Positions 23,401 through 37,766 are shown, numbered from the stretch's first letter. The stretch is DNA of 64,000 nt from Lethocerus indicus (GCA_019843655.1 JACDQD010000007.1:9235600-9299599), one strand, 5' to 3'. Numbers and translations: made by a program. Notes: a model not told the origin generated them from the letters alone.

Positions 23401-26400
23401 GTCTAATAACTTCGGCAGCATTTATCAATCGTTCATTCTTTCCTTTCTCTGAATTAGAGCATTGTAAAACAAAAGGTCCGATTCAGTATTTGTTGGGATT
23501 ACAAGTGGATTTATAAAAATGGTGCTTTAAAAAATGGGCCTCGCTGAATGGGAAAAAGCGATGGGGGCAAAGGACCATTTGTTCTCTTACATTTCCCGCC
23601 GGTCGAATGAAGGCCTCCCTCGATTGTTTTATTCTGTCCCAATCCCGCGTTGTATGCTCGTGTACTCATAATCCCTTCGTTTTAATAATCCCCACCCGAA
23701 TAGCTTTTATTAATTCTTTCACGTCTCACCCCCAATAATTTATCAGAGCCAATTATTTCGAAAACGATTTTGGCTTGCAGTCACCGCAATTAACCCGGCG
23801 CTTGTCCGACCGGTCTTGGGAGCACATAATCGATTACCCGGCTAATTAACGAGTCTTAAGTTGTCGTACAGTTACCGACAAATATTTAAGCCTCTAAAGG
23901 ATATATTGTTTTTAGAGAACCTGAATGACGTTGAATTAGAGTAAAATGTAAATACAAAAAGATTTTACGAACTCCTGTCATGTAATAATAATTTGGACTA
24001 ATTTTAGCTAGGTGACTAATTTTTTTAAAATTCTAATTTTATATTTTCCACTTTTAAAATATAACGGAATGAATTAATTAATAATTATGCTTTACAGTAA
24101 TTGTGTACAGTTGTACGAACAACGGACGAAGTTAAAACGTAGTTAGGAAATAACTAAATAACAATCGAAAAGAGCACGCATCAATAGTGTCATTCATTGA
24201 GGATTGCTGTCCCTGGACTCACCGCCGTCTTTTGTATGTTGTTACATTGAGAACTATTATCCCCCAGTTCATTCATTACTGATTCAAACAAACGGTAGGT
24301 CGGTAGTCTAAATACATGAGGGGCGGGGTTGTAGGCTGTATTATATAGGTCGGTTGGTAGTGCACGGATTGTGCTCAGACCGACAAAGGAACAGGAAAGC
24401 AGCCGGAGAGCAGAGGTGAGAGCATTGTTCAACAAGCCAATAGGCCGCTGCCGCAATTGTCCGCCTAGCGAGAGCTCCACCTCTAATTTGCCTTCCCGGC
24501 AAAGCCGAACTCCGATAAAGGCTTACCAAAAATACGCATAAGCCTCACATACCCGACCACAACGGTAGGTGCACCGAACTCAGTTTATTCAGCGCTGTAA
24601 TAAGGTCAACTCGAGAACTAAACTCACGATCGGACAAACATTGCCGCAGGATTATTACATTCCATGTAAAACGCATTGAATTCCTGACCAAAATACAGTT
24701 GTTATCGTAAATGTATATGGTCAGGGGATAAGTGTAGTTTAGAAATCTTGATATCCTCACAAATAAGGCTGATGTGCGCATAATATTTTCAATTCAAATT
24801 TCCCCCACATTCAATGATTCACTTCATTAACATTTTTTGTTAGTTTATCATAAGAACAATAGATTTATGATAAGAACTACACACAAACAAATATCATCAC
24901 TCCAGTAATATCGTGATAGAAGTTACCTGTCCTATCTAAAAAGGAGAGCGTAAATAGAAACGTGCACGAGCTGAGATCAAAACTCAACGCAAGCAAATAT
25001 CTTACAGGAATAAACAAATTTTATGGAATGTATGGAATAAAACCTGTGTTTCTTTTTATTCCTATTCATCGCTGCTGTACTTTTCCACGGGTAGCTTCTT
25101 AGGGGTGGAACATTAATTGAGGGTTATAAACTGCTTAATGGCCGCCGGGTTGGAGGAGTCTTGTATGGTCGTGTGGGTGCTCTGCTATATACTATTGTTA
25201 TGAGAGGTAGGTGTGGGCCGCGGGCCCACAAGGGGTGGGTGGGGGGTCAGCCATTGTGCACTCAGCGGCATTGTCACTCCCGCTACCTGGCTGCTGAAGC
25301 CCCTCCGATAGACCTAGAGGTCTACGCCCATACACGCTGCCTTCGGTTCCCTACCCATTCTACACAAAGTTCCTACCTAGGTTTGAACGTTGCTCTTGGT
25401 TCTCGGCCCCCTATAAGTGGAGGCCGCATTCAGGACAACTTGCAGCGAATTGTGCGTTTTATACTTGGGTACCATTTTAAACCAGTACGAATCTTCTGTA
25501 CACAATTACTGTAGAATTGTAAGGTTCTTATCTTTTGTCAAAGTTTAATCCTGATTTCTTACGGTTTGTAATGTTTTCATGAATTTAACATAGTATTTGA
25601 TCGGAACTATCATTAACTATCACTATCGCGATGCCGTAATTATCATCATTCTTTCAATCCTATGCCGCCTGCTTGCTGATTTGGTCTAGCGGTATATCGG
25701 TTTGGCTTCTCCAAATCTCGAGTAACGTTCCTTCAGTAGATAAGTTAATTCCCTTTTCTGCCGAGATGGAAAGGTTTGACACAAACTTAAAAAAAGGATT
25801 CCCCGATATCAATTGTGGAATAAGTTTCTTATAACCCATTAAACTAACTTTGTTAATTACATTTTTATGACTTTCGACAGCTGAAAGAGATACTCAGTAG
25901 CCGCATTCCCTTATCGTCGTCGTTTTTGTGACGACTGTAATAATTAGGGGATATAAATGCGAGAACAGAGATGAATGAAAGCGAATTAATCATTACAAGA
26001 AAATTACAGGTTTCCATACTAAAAGTATGCCGCGGTACGTACTCCAATGAGACATCTTCAATAATTCACTAGTACACTGAATCATATAGTATTAAGAATT
26101 ACTTGTGGCCGAAACGGATTCTAACAGACCAATCAAGTGAGAAGATATTTTTCTATAGACATGTATTATTGACTACTAAATTCAAGACTTCATCCTGTTC
26201 ACTCCAGTGAAAGAAAACGGTTTTTTTGCTTAAAATAGATCCAATGAAAAGAACGAATGTCAAAATTCGCCACATCGCTCGATTAAAGGAAAACGACTGG
26301 GTCAGGTTCCTTCGATAAGAACCCCCCTAATTCCGAGGGCGAACCCGAGGGGCCGCCCGGAGCGTTTGATGTCTGAGGAGTCCCGAATTAAAAATGTAGC

Positions 26401-29400
26401 CCTGAGCAGTGAGGGGGCCACGTCGGTCTCCGAGGAAGCGTGGAATTGAGAATGGGGCCCGAGGGTAATGGGAGGAGGGCTGGGGGTGGGAGCCACCCCC
26501 TCGGCACGACAAATCACTCGGAGGGAGCAGCCCAAGACTCCCAAACAGCAGTTGAACCGATCGCAACCCACTCCTCATCCGGACTCAATCAGCCTTCCCT
26601 AATTTAACGGCCTGCGAAAGCCCAACTCTTGCCGGCAGTGCACCGGTCCACTCCCCTCCGGTTGATCCCGTATTTCCTGAAGCCGTTACACCCCTTTTGG
26701 GCACTCCGAACCATCTTCATCTGTTACCGATCCCCTCCCACACGAAATTTTCCAGGTCTCTAGGAGTTTCGCGGTCACCACTCCCTTTGAGAATGGGTTG
26801 CGGGCTACATGAAGACGTTACGTTAGCTACACATCTTCACGTACTTTTATATTATCACTCTTGAGATGTTCAATCTGAACTCGACGATTGTGTATGTACG
26901 CCCTAATTTGCTGACGAGAAGCCGAAACCGGTAAAGCATAGGATGAAACCGGCCAATAAACCCAGAAGATTGCAATCATTTTATTCCATATCCTTCTCGA
27001 ACCCTAAACGCGTACGTATTCAATATAATATTATAACTATAAAACGTGCTAGAAGAACTATAACAGCTATCGTAATTACCAGTAAAATCCAGGAGATAAT
27101 TTACAGTTTATTTAACGACTCAGAAAATAGTAATAAGACAGATGAGCGAAGGTTTCCGAACAAAGGGTTTGAGATAAAGCGATTGCGAATTAGACTAGCT
27201 CGCATTGCATGTGCGGTTGTCGTCAAAGTTTGGCATGCCCTAATAATACAGGAGGATTACACATTGACACGTTCCATAAACTAGTCGGAACATTTCCAAT
27301 TAATACAAACTAGGTAATAATGAACCTAATAAGTATTAACTGATACTAAGTTGGCTGCCGCCTTCAAGATAATGACTTGAGCGCTTCAGTGCAGTTTGAG
27401 ACTCCGAGATCGCTTTAACTCTGTAACCTGCTTAGTCTACAGGTATAAATCACCTTAAACTAGGGAAATTCAATTTCAGTGAAACGTCGAGAAGATGTGA
27501 AAACTTAAAAAGTTCATTAGAATCATTGAAACAACTTTACTACAACACTGCGAGAGCAGAAATAGTAGTTGGTGGGTTTAATTTATTGTAAAATCGATAA
27601 AAACAGGTGAAATTGGAAAAAATTATATTCATTATATAAACATTAGTAGCAGAGGGCCTACAAAAATGAAAATTCTCAGAATCATATGTACTATGGTAAT
27701 ATTTACAATGGCAAATCATAATCATGGTATGAATAACTGTTACACTGCGCTAAATGCGATCTTGTAAAGAACCAAATAATCCTGAGCACAAAAGGGACAC
27801 TACTGGTATCATGTTTTTATCACAAAATATTTATAACCAATTTTTCTATTTGTTTCCCCTCGCAAACAGAAATCACCAGCTCCGCTTCTGGGTTTAATGT
27901 TGGCAGAATAAATGAAACGATTCGGATAGGTGACGGTACAGGATAGGGGAAAGGGGTGCGGAATGGGACATTGGGGCTGTAAGATGAGTGGAGGTCAGCC
28001 CAATCTGAACACAGATTGATGACCGGCAACGATTCTACCGGACCGCACTTCCATTGTATCGTAAACGCCTCTCCCCCATACCTCAACCCCTCATTTCCCC
28101 TACTTTATATACCTCCTCAGAATTCCACATTATCACTCCTTCCCCTCCACTCACTGTTAACTCAGAAAACTCCCGCCCCCCATCCCGAGCATTATACTTA
28201 ATGCCTGAATATAATGAAGTCTCAACTTTGAAAGGCCCGCTTGGACGCAGTGTGTTAATGGCAAGAGATTTATCGGCAATTCACCTTTATTTATTGCTCC
28301 TGGACTCCGTAATAATTAAACACTTCCTGAGTTATGTACACATAATACTTCCTGAAATTTGCATACATCGTAATATAACTCCTAAAGTTGGGAGGGATGG
28401 CACAGATGTTTCTTAATTACGATGATGGTCTATAATAATTATTCCGTGCTTTAGAAAAGAGCCAAACTCAGCTGCTCAGCTATCATCGCGCCACAGAAAT
28501 ATACCAGTATTAATTATAAAGAATTATTAAACTCCTGGTTTTTAAGATGGTTCTACAATGAAAGACTTTTCAGTGGTAAAAATATTCTTGTAGTGTGGAA
28601 ATAAAATTACCACAGAAGAGTAATAAAAACATATGTATCAGACTGGGCGTTGATTGATCTCCGCGGCCATACGATTTTTGAGTAGTTTATAATGTTTTCG
28701 CGCTTGTAACGGGAATTCGGAATATTATTACTCAACATTAGGGTACATTTGGAATAGTATAGGGTGTATTTTGGACGTTTCTATCCAGTATGGTTTAGAA
28801 TTCTAGTATGGCTGCTTTACATTGTTCTAATACCTGAATGCCCCTTACTATGGTGAGAAGCCCAAGCTCAGGACGAAACCAACGAGAGGTAATGACTGAA
28901 TAATTGTTCTCCTAAACGAGAGGATAACCATTCGAGCAATACAAATTATTTTCAGAATATTCATGTCAAAGAATATATATTTATGATAAGAAAAGTGTCC
29001 AAGGCGAAAAAGATTTTGTCGCTATTCAACTCTTCAATTATTGTCTTTTGCATAGCGCGTAGCAGTCGGAGCGGAATTAGAGACAATATTTAAATCAGCG
29101 AGGTGGGAACGCTTTCATCTCCCGCGGCTCATGAGTTGAACCGTATAATAAGTGTACGCCCGATGTAAATATCTCCCGCCGAGTCCTCCAATCTTCACAT
29201 TCATTCGAGTATGAATATTCAGAGAAGGTTTACAGAGAGAACGGTAAACGTAGTAGTAACTGTAAGAAGTAACAAAGTAAGAAGAACTGAAGATAGAAAA
29301 CTCGGTCTGCCCTTCCGGGCCTTCCAAACCCATTTTTAGTCACACTCTAATACTTCCATGTACCATATCGTACATACGTACATGTTTATGTATTGTATGT

Positions 29401-29539
29401 AATACAAATCCTGAGAATCGTGAAAATAAATACCCTTTCTTTTACATTTATAGATTTATCTATATAGTGTGTATTTCATTTATAGGAATAAATAAAAATA
29501 TATCATAAATAAAATAATAAATATATTTTAAAAACTCAC

Positions 29540-29612
29540 GAAATTTTCAGTTGTGCCATGAATGTCCATTTGAATGGTTGAGAATCCAAAGTTCCAGAAA
29601 ACTTGTCCTCAT
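29540..29612 (-). CDS. Candidate 73-nt internal exon
   Basis: On the minus strand a good acceptor (TTTTGTTTCCAG) is followed 73 nt later by a strong GTGAGT donor (29539-29534). Only one of three frames is open: a partial AT codon end, 23 codons reading EDKFSGTLDSQPFKWTFMAQ and then LKI, and two leftover bases TC. It lies between the candidate exons at 39.6 kb and 5.5 kb on the same strand. Its phases do not match either: after a phase-0 exon it is read in a frame that meets TGA, and its leftover TC followed by the exon at 5508 gives TCG CCA ACA TGA. It is therefore a poison or alternative exon, an exon of another transcript, or a chance splice pair. Confidence 0.3.
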
Positions 29613-32600
29613 CTGGAAACAAAATAGAAATATGTCATATATAGCATGAAGTAGCAAGAATAATAAAGAACGTTTAATTGAAATTTAATTAGTTGATTAT
29701 TCTGTGTTCAGGTAGTAGTTAGTCATTTGCCCAGAATTACAGATTCAACCAATATTACAATATCCCCCATAAGGAAATTCACGAACATGTACATATGTAA
29801 ATATACAGGAGAACACATATCTTCGCTTTTTATTTTTATTTGGATGGTGTAATTCGCGTAATGGAACAAAGCGCTGGGGCTTCATATCTTTCAATCAATA
29901 GCCCGTACATTAATCTTCGAGTTGTGTGCGGGCCCAATCATTGGAGTGTGTAAGATACAGTAACTCCGGGCCGCGTAAGTGTGCGCCCGTGTCTTTGTGC
30001 GTGTCCGTGTGTGCGCGCATGCTTCCCGCAGGAGTAAGGAAAGAGATAGTGGGGCCCCAGACAGGAGGGGGCAATAAACTGAAGGCCGGTTCGCTTCCTT
30101 CCTCCGAGCTCACGCTTCCTTGAACACTAATGGCGTCCTCGTCCAAACACCAAGTTACAGTTGGAGGGCGGGAAGGCCTCCCGTCCATTGTCAGAACTCT
30201 TCATATTTTTTCCACATTTTTTTTATGGACTCGGCTCAGATCACGCCGGGCCCTCCGGAGATGGCGCGTTACCGGCTCTAGTTAAACCGACCCGGCTACT
30301 CCTTAATATTTTCCTCGAGGAAGAGCCCAACGAGGTCCGTTTATCAACAGCAGGATATCCTCTACCGTATACATTTTCCAATGCCGTTTTTCTCCTCACC
30401 CGGAGCTCTTACCGAAAAGGGTCTTTTCACTGACTGCAGTGGCTATCTAAATTATTAATATTTATGCTTCTACAGAAAAACTTGGTGCAGAAGACAATTT
30501 ATATTTTGAATATAATGAATTCGTCAGAAGACTATTACTGACTTGGACTCGACCATACATCCAGAAATGCATCCGTTTGTGCTTACTTAAATAATAAGAC
30601 AAGCTACAGTTTAGCTGTTGTTGAATCTTTATACCACAATTCCGCACTACCACAATTTTATCTTTTTCAGTGCACCGAATGTAGTGTGGCATTCCGGGTT
30701 GTACACAGGCTCTGAAAACTCGGATAAATATTCCCGATTGATATCCCCTCAATGCTTCAAGTGGTTCAAGGGCTGCATATTTTTTAACGTACGCCGTATC
30801 GGGCGAGAGATACGGTTTTGACAGGATTCGATTCCACCGTTGCCTATGATTTACTTTTTTTCCGTTCCGCACGAATGACAGCTCCATTATTTTTATTGAA
30901 TGCATTCATGAGTTTTAAAATATGTTTGAAACAAAACTGAAACCTAGCAAAGTGAATAAAACGTTTTCCTGTCAAGTAAACAGATTTTATTTACGGAAAG
31001 CAATAACACTATTATACAGTTCATTTTAGGCAAATTTTACCTTAAAATTACCTTAAACCAGTTTCACCCTCACAGTGATGCTATATTAACGACCGACAGG
31101 ATACGTAATTGAAAGCCTAACGATGTTGGCGAGAAACCGATACAGGTCTAGAACACGACCAATAGGAGAGGAGATAGAAAATCTAACTGGTAATGATATT
31201 CCGAACTCGCGCTCAACTTTTGTTCGTTTATATTCCTAATGTTATTACCAATAGATGGACTCAGTGAATTACAGACGTCGAAAACAGAAGATAGAGTTAT
31301 CGGGCTATACCTAGATCTATCCATTTATGAAAGCTACTATGAAAGCTATTGGGATTATTATTGTATTGTTGAACCAGTAATTAGTTAAAAGAGATTGGGA
31401 ACAAATTAATAGATTAGCTAGAATTCTAATTTATAAAATGTTATATCTCAAGCAGTAGAGGAAGTGAGTCATGTGGGGTAAAGAGGCGGGGAGTGTATAT
31501 GACGGGGTGGTACTCGGATCTCTTTCCATTGCGGGCTATAGTGGCCTCACTCCAGCTCCCGGCTGGGGCCATACTACCCTCTCGCTCACTCTCACTCTCC
31601 CTCGCCCGGCTTTCCCCTCCAAACCGCCCTCCCCTCGGGGCCTAATCTGGGAGGCAGCGATTGCTTCTGATTGCTCATATCTCGCCCATTACCTCGGCGC
31701 CCTCCTCCTTAACGCCTCCCTCCATCGCCCCAGCTTTAATCCCCCCTCTCCCTCTCTCACCCTCCCTTCCACGGCTCTCCGGGTCTCGTTTGATCTCCCA
31801 CCGTCTCCGCGGCCTAATAACTCCCATCGGTTGCCGATCAATCGACGCGAATAATCGATAGAGCTCGGATCCGGGGGTACGGGTAAGCTCCTTACGGTTC
31901 CGATAGTTCCTTAGCGCTTATTTAATTAAGGTCAATAATCACTGCTTTTAAACATTATAGAAACATATATTTCTCGAATCTACATTGGCCTAAAATCCAC
32001 CATTTTAATTATACTGACAACGAAGAATTAGTCACTTTACATCATCAACAACCAGGTAATCATCAAATCTTAATGAAGGTAAAAAAAATTGATCGCGACG
32101 TTATACCAAATTCACATTTCATTAATAATAATGATATGCCATTTCAATAATGTTAATATTTTATTTTGTATTTCTCATTATATAACGCGTCAGTTATATT
32201 GTGTTTTTAGTTGAAATCATTTACTTATGTTCATTATCCTGATACTGGTTTAATTCTCTGAAAATTCTGATCAGTGACAGTTTCCGCTGAATAATGTGCT
32301 TGAATTCACCCACTGTTAGAAATCGACGGCGGAGATAAATTGAATGTTCTCGTTCTCAATTAAGAGAGAAACAGGATTTTGTTTTCTTGTTTCTGAGCTC
32401 CATTAACAATTCACTCCAGTGGGCAAAGTCGTGACCTGAATGTTTATAACACCTCATTCAATTAATTAAACTCGATTTTGAGTTGAAACATTGATGTAAA
32501 ATAATACCAGGGTGAAAAACCATCGAGAAAAAGGAACACAATTTCCCACAAATTAGTCTTATAACAATGTTGCTAGGTATAAAATATTTAGCGACCAATA

Positions 32601-35600
32601 AAGAACAGAGGCATATACATTATTCGAAATTAACTGTATAATTGTAGATGTAATTATAATTTAACCTGCTGACCTAAATTTCAACGCACCGAGAGAAAAT
32701 TCAGAAAAAACTCCAATAGCATATACTCTATAATATCAAAGTGTTGTGATGTATTATTTTGTCGCCTCTTCAAATCGGAATTACATGTTTCATAGAATTA
32801 ATAATGTTAAAGATATGAGTCTGAACAAAAGATTAAAACGGGACCATACAGGGTAGCATGCGGGGATGGAATTCTGGCCGCGGGTCCCCGCAATCGCAAT
32901 TTTACGGTCGTTTCATTGAAAAATGGCCCAGCCCGCTTCTACGGACCAATAAAATTAGTTTCCAATAGAGGACTGGTGGTAGGAGGGGGGAGGACCTTGT
33001 GGAAATTCGATTGTTGCGAGTAAATTACCGCCTCGGAATAATTTATTCCTCCTTATTCAACGGCGTCAGATTTATTTAATACTCTACTTCCAGGGATAAT
33101 AATTGGCTGAGAAAGTGCCCCGCTTTGAAATATTGAGAGTATATTTTCCCGTGATATACTGTTGCCCTAAACCTATAGTTGCTTCTTTATTCCATCCTGT
33201 CTCTTGGTTTCATAAACTGAGTAAAAATTGAGAATAGTACACATATTCGATGGAAATGACAATACACGGTGTATGTGTAAGTAGTATGTCATATAAGTTT
33301 TAAACAGCTTTTTATTTCAACCGTAAAAAACTGTATTGAATTTTCTTCTTCAAACGGTGATTAAAAAAAGAAGGTTTTAATGACAATAACATAAAAAAAT
33401 GTATAAGTATAACATAGTTTGCTCTTCTATCAGCATATCTAAATGTGAATAAAGAGCCAAGCGACCTCTACGGAACTGACTTTGGCTTGAGGACAATTCC
33501 TTCGTTAGTCGGGGGCGGAAATTGAATAAATTTCTTAGTGCTGTTGATGAGGTCATCATCGAGTCGTCATCCACAGCCCAACGGAAGGAACATGAATTGC
33601 TTCAAACCAAAACCCTTTGCCGAACCCGTAGCTATTACGTGTTTTCAAAGCGTTGGTGAACCCGAATTTAATTATTCGTCGCCTTCAAGCCTATACAAAC
33701 TGATAATTAAAATTAATATAATAAGGTCAAACATTTTCCAGAGCTACTGTTTTTCTGAGAAAAACATTTATTCTAGAATGTACAATTATCTTTTATATTG
33801 TCTATTGTATATTTTCTGTGTTCAGAGTTAATGTGTAAGTTGCTGAATTTGTGCTCATGTTCACATAGTTAGAATTTGTTATCAATATTTGAAGAGTTAA
33901 GAATTTTTTCGACAGTGTGCTTTTGCGGCCGTGAGTAACATTCGTGGTAGAATAAAAGCCCGGTTTCACCTTCATTTTTAATGAAAAAGAATACGGAAGA
34001 AGGGCCTACTTCATAGGTGAATTATGAGGCCCAATTTTACTTAACAACCGCGCGGTTAAGATTAAAAGCGGTAAAGGCCTCCGCGATGTTAAATTACCCA
34101 GAGAAATTTCGGCAAAATTTTCGTAAGGGCGATAAATTATCGTAAAAGTAAAACGGCTTAATGGTGTTAAATCTGTCGGCGGTGAGGGCGGGGTCGCGAC
34201 ACGGAAACAACCCTTAACTCTGAATTATGAGCCGCGGAATGTAACCAGAAATATGACAAAAATGGGTCGCGAATAACAAAAACGGGAGAGCGGCCATTTG
34301 TTTTCATTTAGCCCCTTGGGTCAATGTTTAACCGTAACTGATACCGTCGCTCCGGCTGGTGCCAACCAGCTCCCAACACGAATGCCGAACTTGAATATTT
34401 GTTTTACATTTGTCATATAGTATTAAAAAAAAATTAAAATATTGCTCGCCTCCTGAAAGGGACGGGAATTATACCGGCTGAAACGTTTGCTGAGCAAACG
34501 AGAATTTATGTTTGTTTTAAATCATCCGAATGACAGTAATGCCACACCATTTGTCACACGTTTCGAATTACTATCTTCTCCTTGAAATCAATCATCCATA
34601 TTTTCACATTCTATAGGAAAAATTCAGATCTGAAGATGGATCTAAAATGGGGGACATATTCCATATCTATGGGCAATTAAATTTAAATTTCCGGTCCCCA
34701 TTTTGCAGTCGGGATCACATATCGCCGAATGTCAATATTAAGAAACGATATTGTTGATTTACCAATCGATTTATAATATTCTGGCGTTCTCAGCAAGACA
34801 GCGTATTTCTTGCTTTATCAAGAATAAAGCATTGAAGCAATAAAGAAAGCCATTTCATAAGAATATGAAAGTTGTAAATAATAGACACTGAGGCATTTGA
34901 GAGGAGTGCGATTAAACGAACGTTTAACCAGACACAGGGGGAATTAGACAGTCACAGATGCTGCAGACAATTTATTGCAGGAATTACAAACAAAGAGCTC
35001 GAATTCAATTCCGCCGTAACAGGACATTTACTCATGCCGGGGGAGGGGGGGGGAATTGAAAATCATAGAGGACTGACGATCTACATTTAAACCGAGATCT
35101 GTAAGCTCTGCGAGCAATGAAATATCCTAATGATGATGAATTATTTCGAGCCGGGCGAAGCGTTAAGCGGCCCCGTTTAAACGGGTTATTTAGTGGCCGT
35201 ATTAGATGCAGACTTCCTCCAGTAACCCCGCCCTCAAATCTCTCCCTATATTTCTTCCTTTAGCCAACTGCCATCCATTTTGTCGGGGTGCTTTCGGTCC
35301 TGACCATTTCGAATATAAACAATGGTCTGATGAAAAGGGGCACGGGGCCACGAAAATCAAATTTTAATAAATTTAGAGAACAGCTGTGGGTTTCACTTAT
35401 AGGGTGATCCGTTTATGATTTTTCACTGACGAGAACCATTACAATGTTAATTGTGGAGAAAAAGTCATAAAATCATATAACATTTTACTGATGTGCGTCA
35501 TCGATAGCATAAAACAACAATATATAGATATAACCAATGATATGCTTTCATCAATAGGAAATGATGTAATAAACACCTATAATTCAACACGTATAATAAT

Positions 35601-36689
35601 TGCGTGTACTTAAGTACCACCATAAGACATAAAACCTTTAATTCTATAACAATACCTAAACAATCTTATAATGCCACAGTCCTCAGCAATTGTTCCGATA
35701 AATAAGATCAACAACAAAGGCTAATTGAGCAATCGTGAGTTACTAATCGCTCCCAGATATCAGTTTCACGAGGAAACGGCTAACAAGTGCGTATTTGCAA
35801 TCGGGTCTGGCGTTATCAACTTGGCCGCTACGATTTTTCTTTTGGCCGGCTTAATTGGTCGTAAATCTCACTTCCTAAGCCAAAAAGAAGAAGATACGGG
35901 ACACTGGGGCGCCGTTTGTATACGTGGCAAAAGTATTTGTTTAAAGAAAACATACGACGTCGGAGGAGAGAATTAGTACAATATCAATTGTAGGTAAGTG
36001 GGCATTATTACATTACAGTGTTAATAATGTTTGTAATTTTTTTACTCCGAGTTGATCATGCCAGTGGGCTATTATCTCTAATACCACTTGTGTCCTGTTG
36101 CCAGTAAATTTCAAAACGCCACTTATATATGTTTGATAACATTAAAATATATATTACGCGGCAACATGTGTAACTATAAGTAACTTTTAGTTTTAAGTGT
36201 ACCTCAATTAAGAGAAAATGTTGCGGATGAATGCTTGAAATATGTGGTTATGTGGTTAGCCACAAAGTAACATTTAACTCAACAGGGGAGTTAATCTAAC
36301 AGAAATGATTTTTCATAACACCAGTCTTAAGGTTGTCATTCCAGGGCCGCAGCCGGTCCGGAGCGGACGCCTCCCTTATTAATCACCCGGCAATTTTCAT
36401 AGAGCTTCATCGGATATTCTGTCCTTCCGCAAGCAAATTAACATCGATAAATGTCATATCCCTTGTACGCCCCCACAGGCCCGCGATACATCACGGTTAC
36501 TTTCCCACAACTCGGTCAGCCCGAATAGAGCGGATATAAAATGGAAGGTGCGAAGCGTTTTTCCCGTTTTGCGTTTTCAAAAGCGCGACGGTCTCGCTTC
36601 ACTTTTTTTCACGAATTATTATAAAACGCGAAAACGACAGGTATAGCCCTCTCACGCGCCAGTTGGGCCGGGATTTAATTCCAGACATC

Positions 36690-36751
36690 CGGGTTTTTGG
36701 TTTTTTTTTGGTCCGGTCCGAAATTCCGGGACCGAAACAAAAAAATCCGGA
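36690..36751. other. Imperfect long inverted repeat, possible hairpin RNA
   Basis: A CCGG-bounded T-rich arm (about 36690-36714) faces an A-rich arm ending in CCGG (36728-36750), with GGTCC/GGACC pairing next to a GAAATTCC loop. The overall size (about 60 nt) is in the range of pre-miRNA hairpins, but the arms are low-complexity and no known miRNA seed was recognised. Confidence 0.25.
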
Positions 36752-37721
36752 GGTTTATATTTAACGAAACGAAGAGCCGGAATTAAATTTGGGGTGAAGA
36801 CAGTTAATTGGAGGGGTCAGCCGCTCCCCCCTAACGGATACGGGAGGAGGATTACTTTGCGCCGGCCGCCTATGCCTGTCCTCTCCACTCTCGGCAATTA
36901 GAGCCTCTCGTACGGTGGCTCCTATCCACGACCCTCTACCCTAATGCCGTCCTCACGACCGCTAATGTCCACTTGATATATGCATATATATAAACATCCC
37001 CCCCTTCCCCTCTTCACCGATTTTGCGGTCCCCAGAATAATAGTGTGCTAATAGGAGGGCAAAATATTTGGCCAAGCTTAAAAGCGCAATAATAAAATCG
37101 GACAAAAATGTTATTTATTTGCATCGTTATCAGTTTTTGCATTCATTACACTACAGGAATCTTCCAGAGGGAGGATACTAAAATCTAAAAACTAGTAGTT
37201 ATAAAAGTAGTAAACTAAGGGCAGTTTTAACATCCATTTCAGATTATCCCTAATATTAATCAGTAGAATTATAATTAAACGAATTTTATGCAATAATTTC
37301 TAAAATAAGGAGTGATAATCCTGGTGGGTAATATTTCTAGCTTTCAACAATTTAAAATGCTGCTTATCATGGAAAGAGATTAGGTAAAATGAAACCGAAG
37401 AAAGTACTTTGCGTTTGTAAAGGACACGATATGCGTCGTTAACCATGATTTTTGCTTTCTAAACATATCGAATTGCCACGTCCCGTCAAAATGAATGATC
37501 GATTCTGTCAGTCGCGGCGACATTCGATCTTATCGAGGCCAGGCGCCCCCCCATGTACACTTTACAGCTTTATTTACTTTCCCCGCCATCGTTATTAATG
37601 TCTTCAATATAGATTGGAACGGAATTGTGTAAATAAAATTGGAGATTCCTGATTCTTATAATTAAATTTTTTTTTATATAAGAGATTAATGATTATGCAT
37701 GTAATGTAAATGTAAAGTTAA

Positions 37722-37766
37722 GGCTTGCGGACAGAAGGGTTCGAACTCAGGGTCCACTCGCAAGCC
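37722..37766 (-). other. tRNA-like hairpin with B box, possible SINE relic
   Basis: GGCTTGCG and CGCAAGCC form a perfect 8-bp stem, reinforced by GGAC/GTCC inside. On the minus strand the loop holds GAGTTCGAACCC, which matches the RNA polymerase III B-box core GTTCGAACC. No A box lies at the right distance and the length is too short for a tRNA, so this is not an intact gene. A decayed tRNA-derived SINE or tRNA pseudogene fragment fits best. Confidence 0.3.

Larger units (their letters stand above)
14241..29539. other. Non-coding DNA upstream of the 14 kb candidate exon
   Basis: AT-rich unique DNA with GC-rich, CpG-containing blocks at about 16440-16900, 17300-17570, 18040-18240, 19230-19470, 21850-22290, 22600-23000, 25130-25480 and 26300-26780. 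Short factor sites occur at 16827-16853 and 17425-17443. Homeodomain-type ATTA cores are frequent. The region about 20650-20930 looks like decayed repeat or gene sequence but gives no recognisable match. No coding gene is supported. Confidence 0.55.

Noticed and set aside
25161..25514. 117-codon plus-strand open frame
   Set aside because: Composition reflects local GC content; no conserved motif or exon signals.
25680..25740. tRNA-like A box (TGGTCTAGCGGTAT)
   Set aside because: No B box at the right distance and no cloverleaf pairing, so not a tRNA gene; at most a fragment.
26943..27284. 113-codon plus-strand open frame
   Set aside because: Ile/Arg/Lys-rich, typical of random AT-rich sequence; no supporting signals.
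30462..30905. 147-codon minus-strand open frame with ATG
   Set aside because: Long for AT-rich DNA, but the residues show no domain, the codon use is not biased like that of the accepted exons, and no promoter or splice signals frame it.
31471..31854. 127-codon plus-strand open frame
   Set aside because: Pro/Ser/Leu-rich sequence produced by a pyrimidine-rich tract; a second frame is also open. Probably a regulatory GC block.
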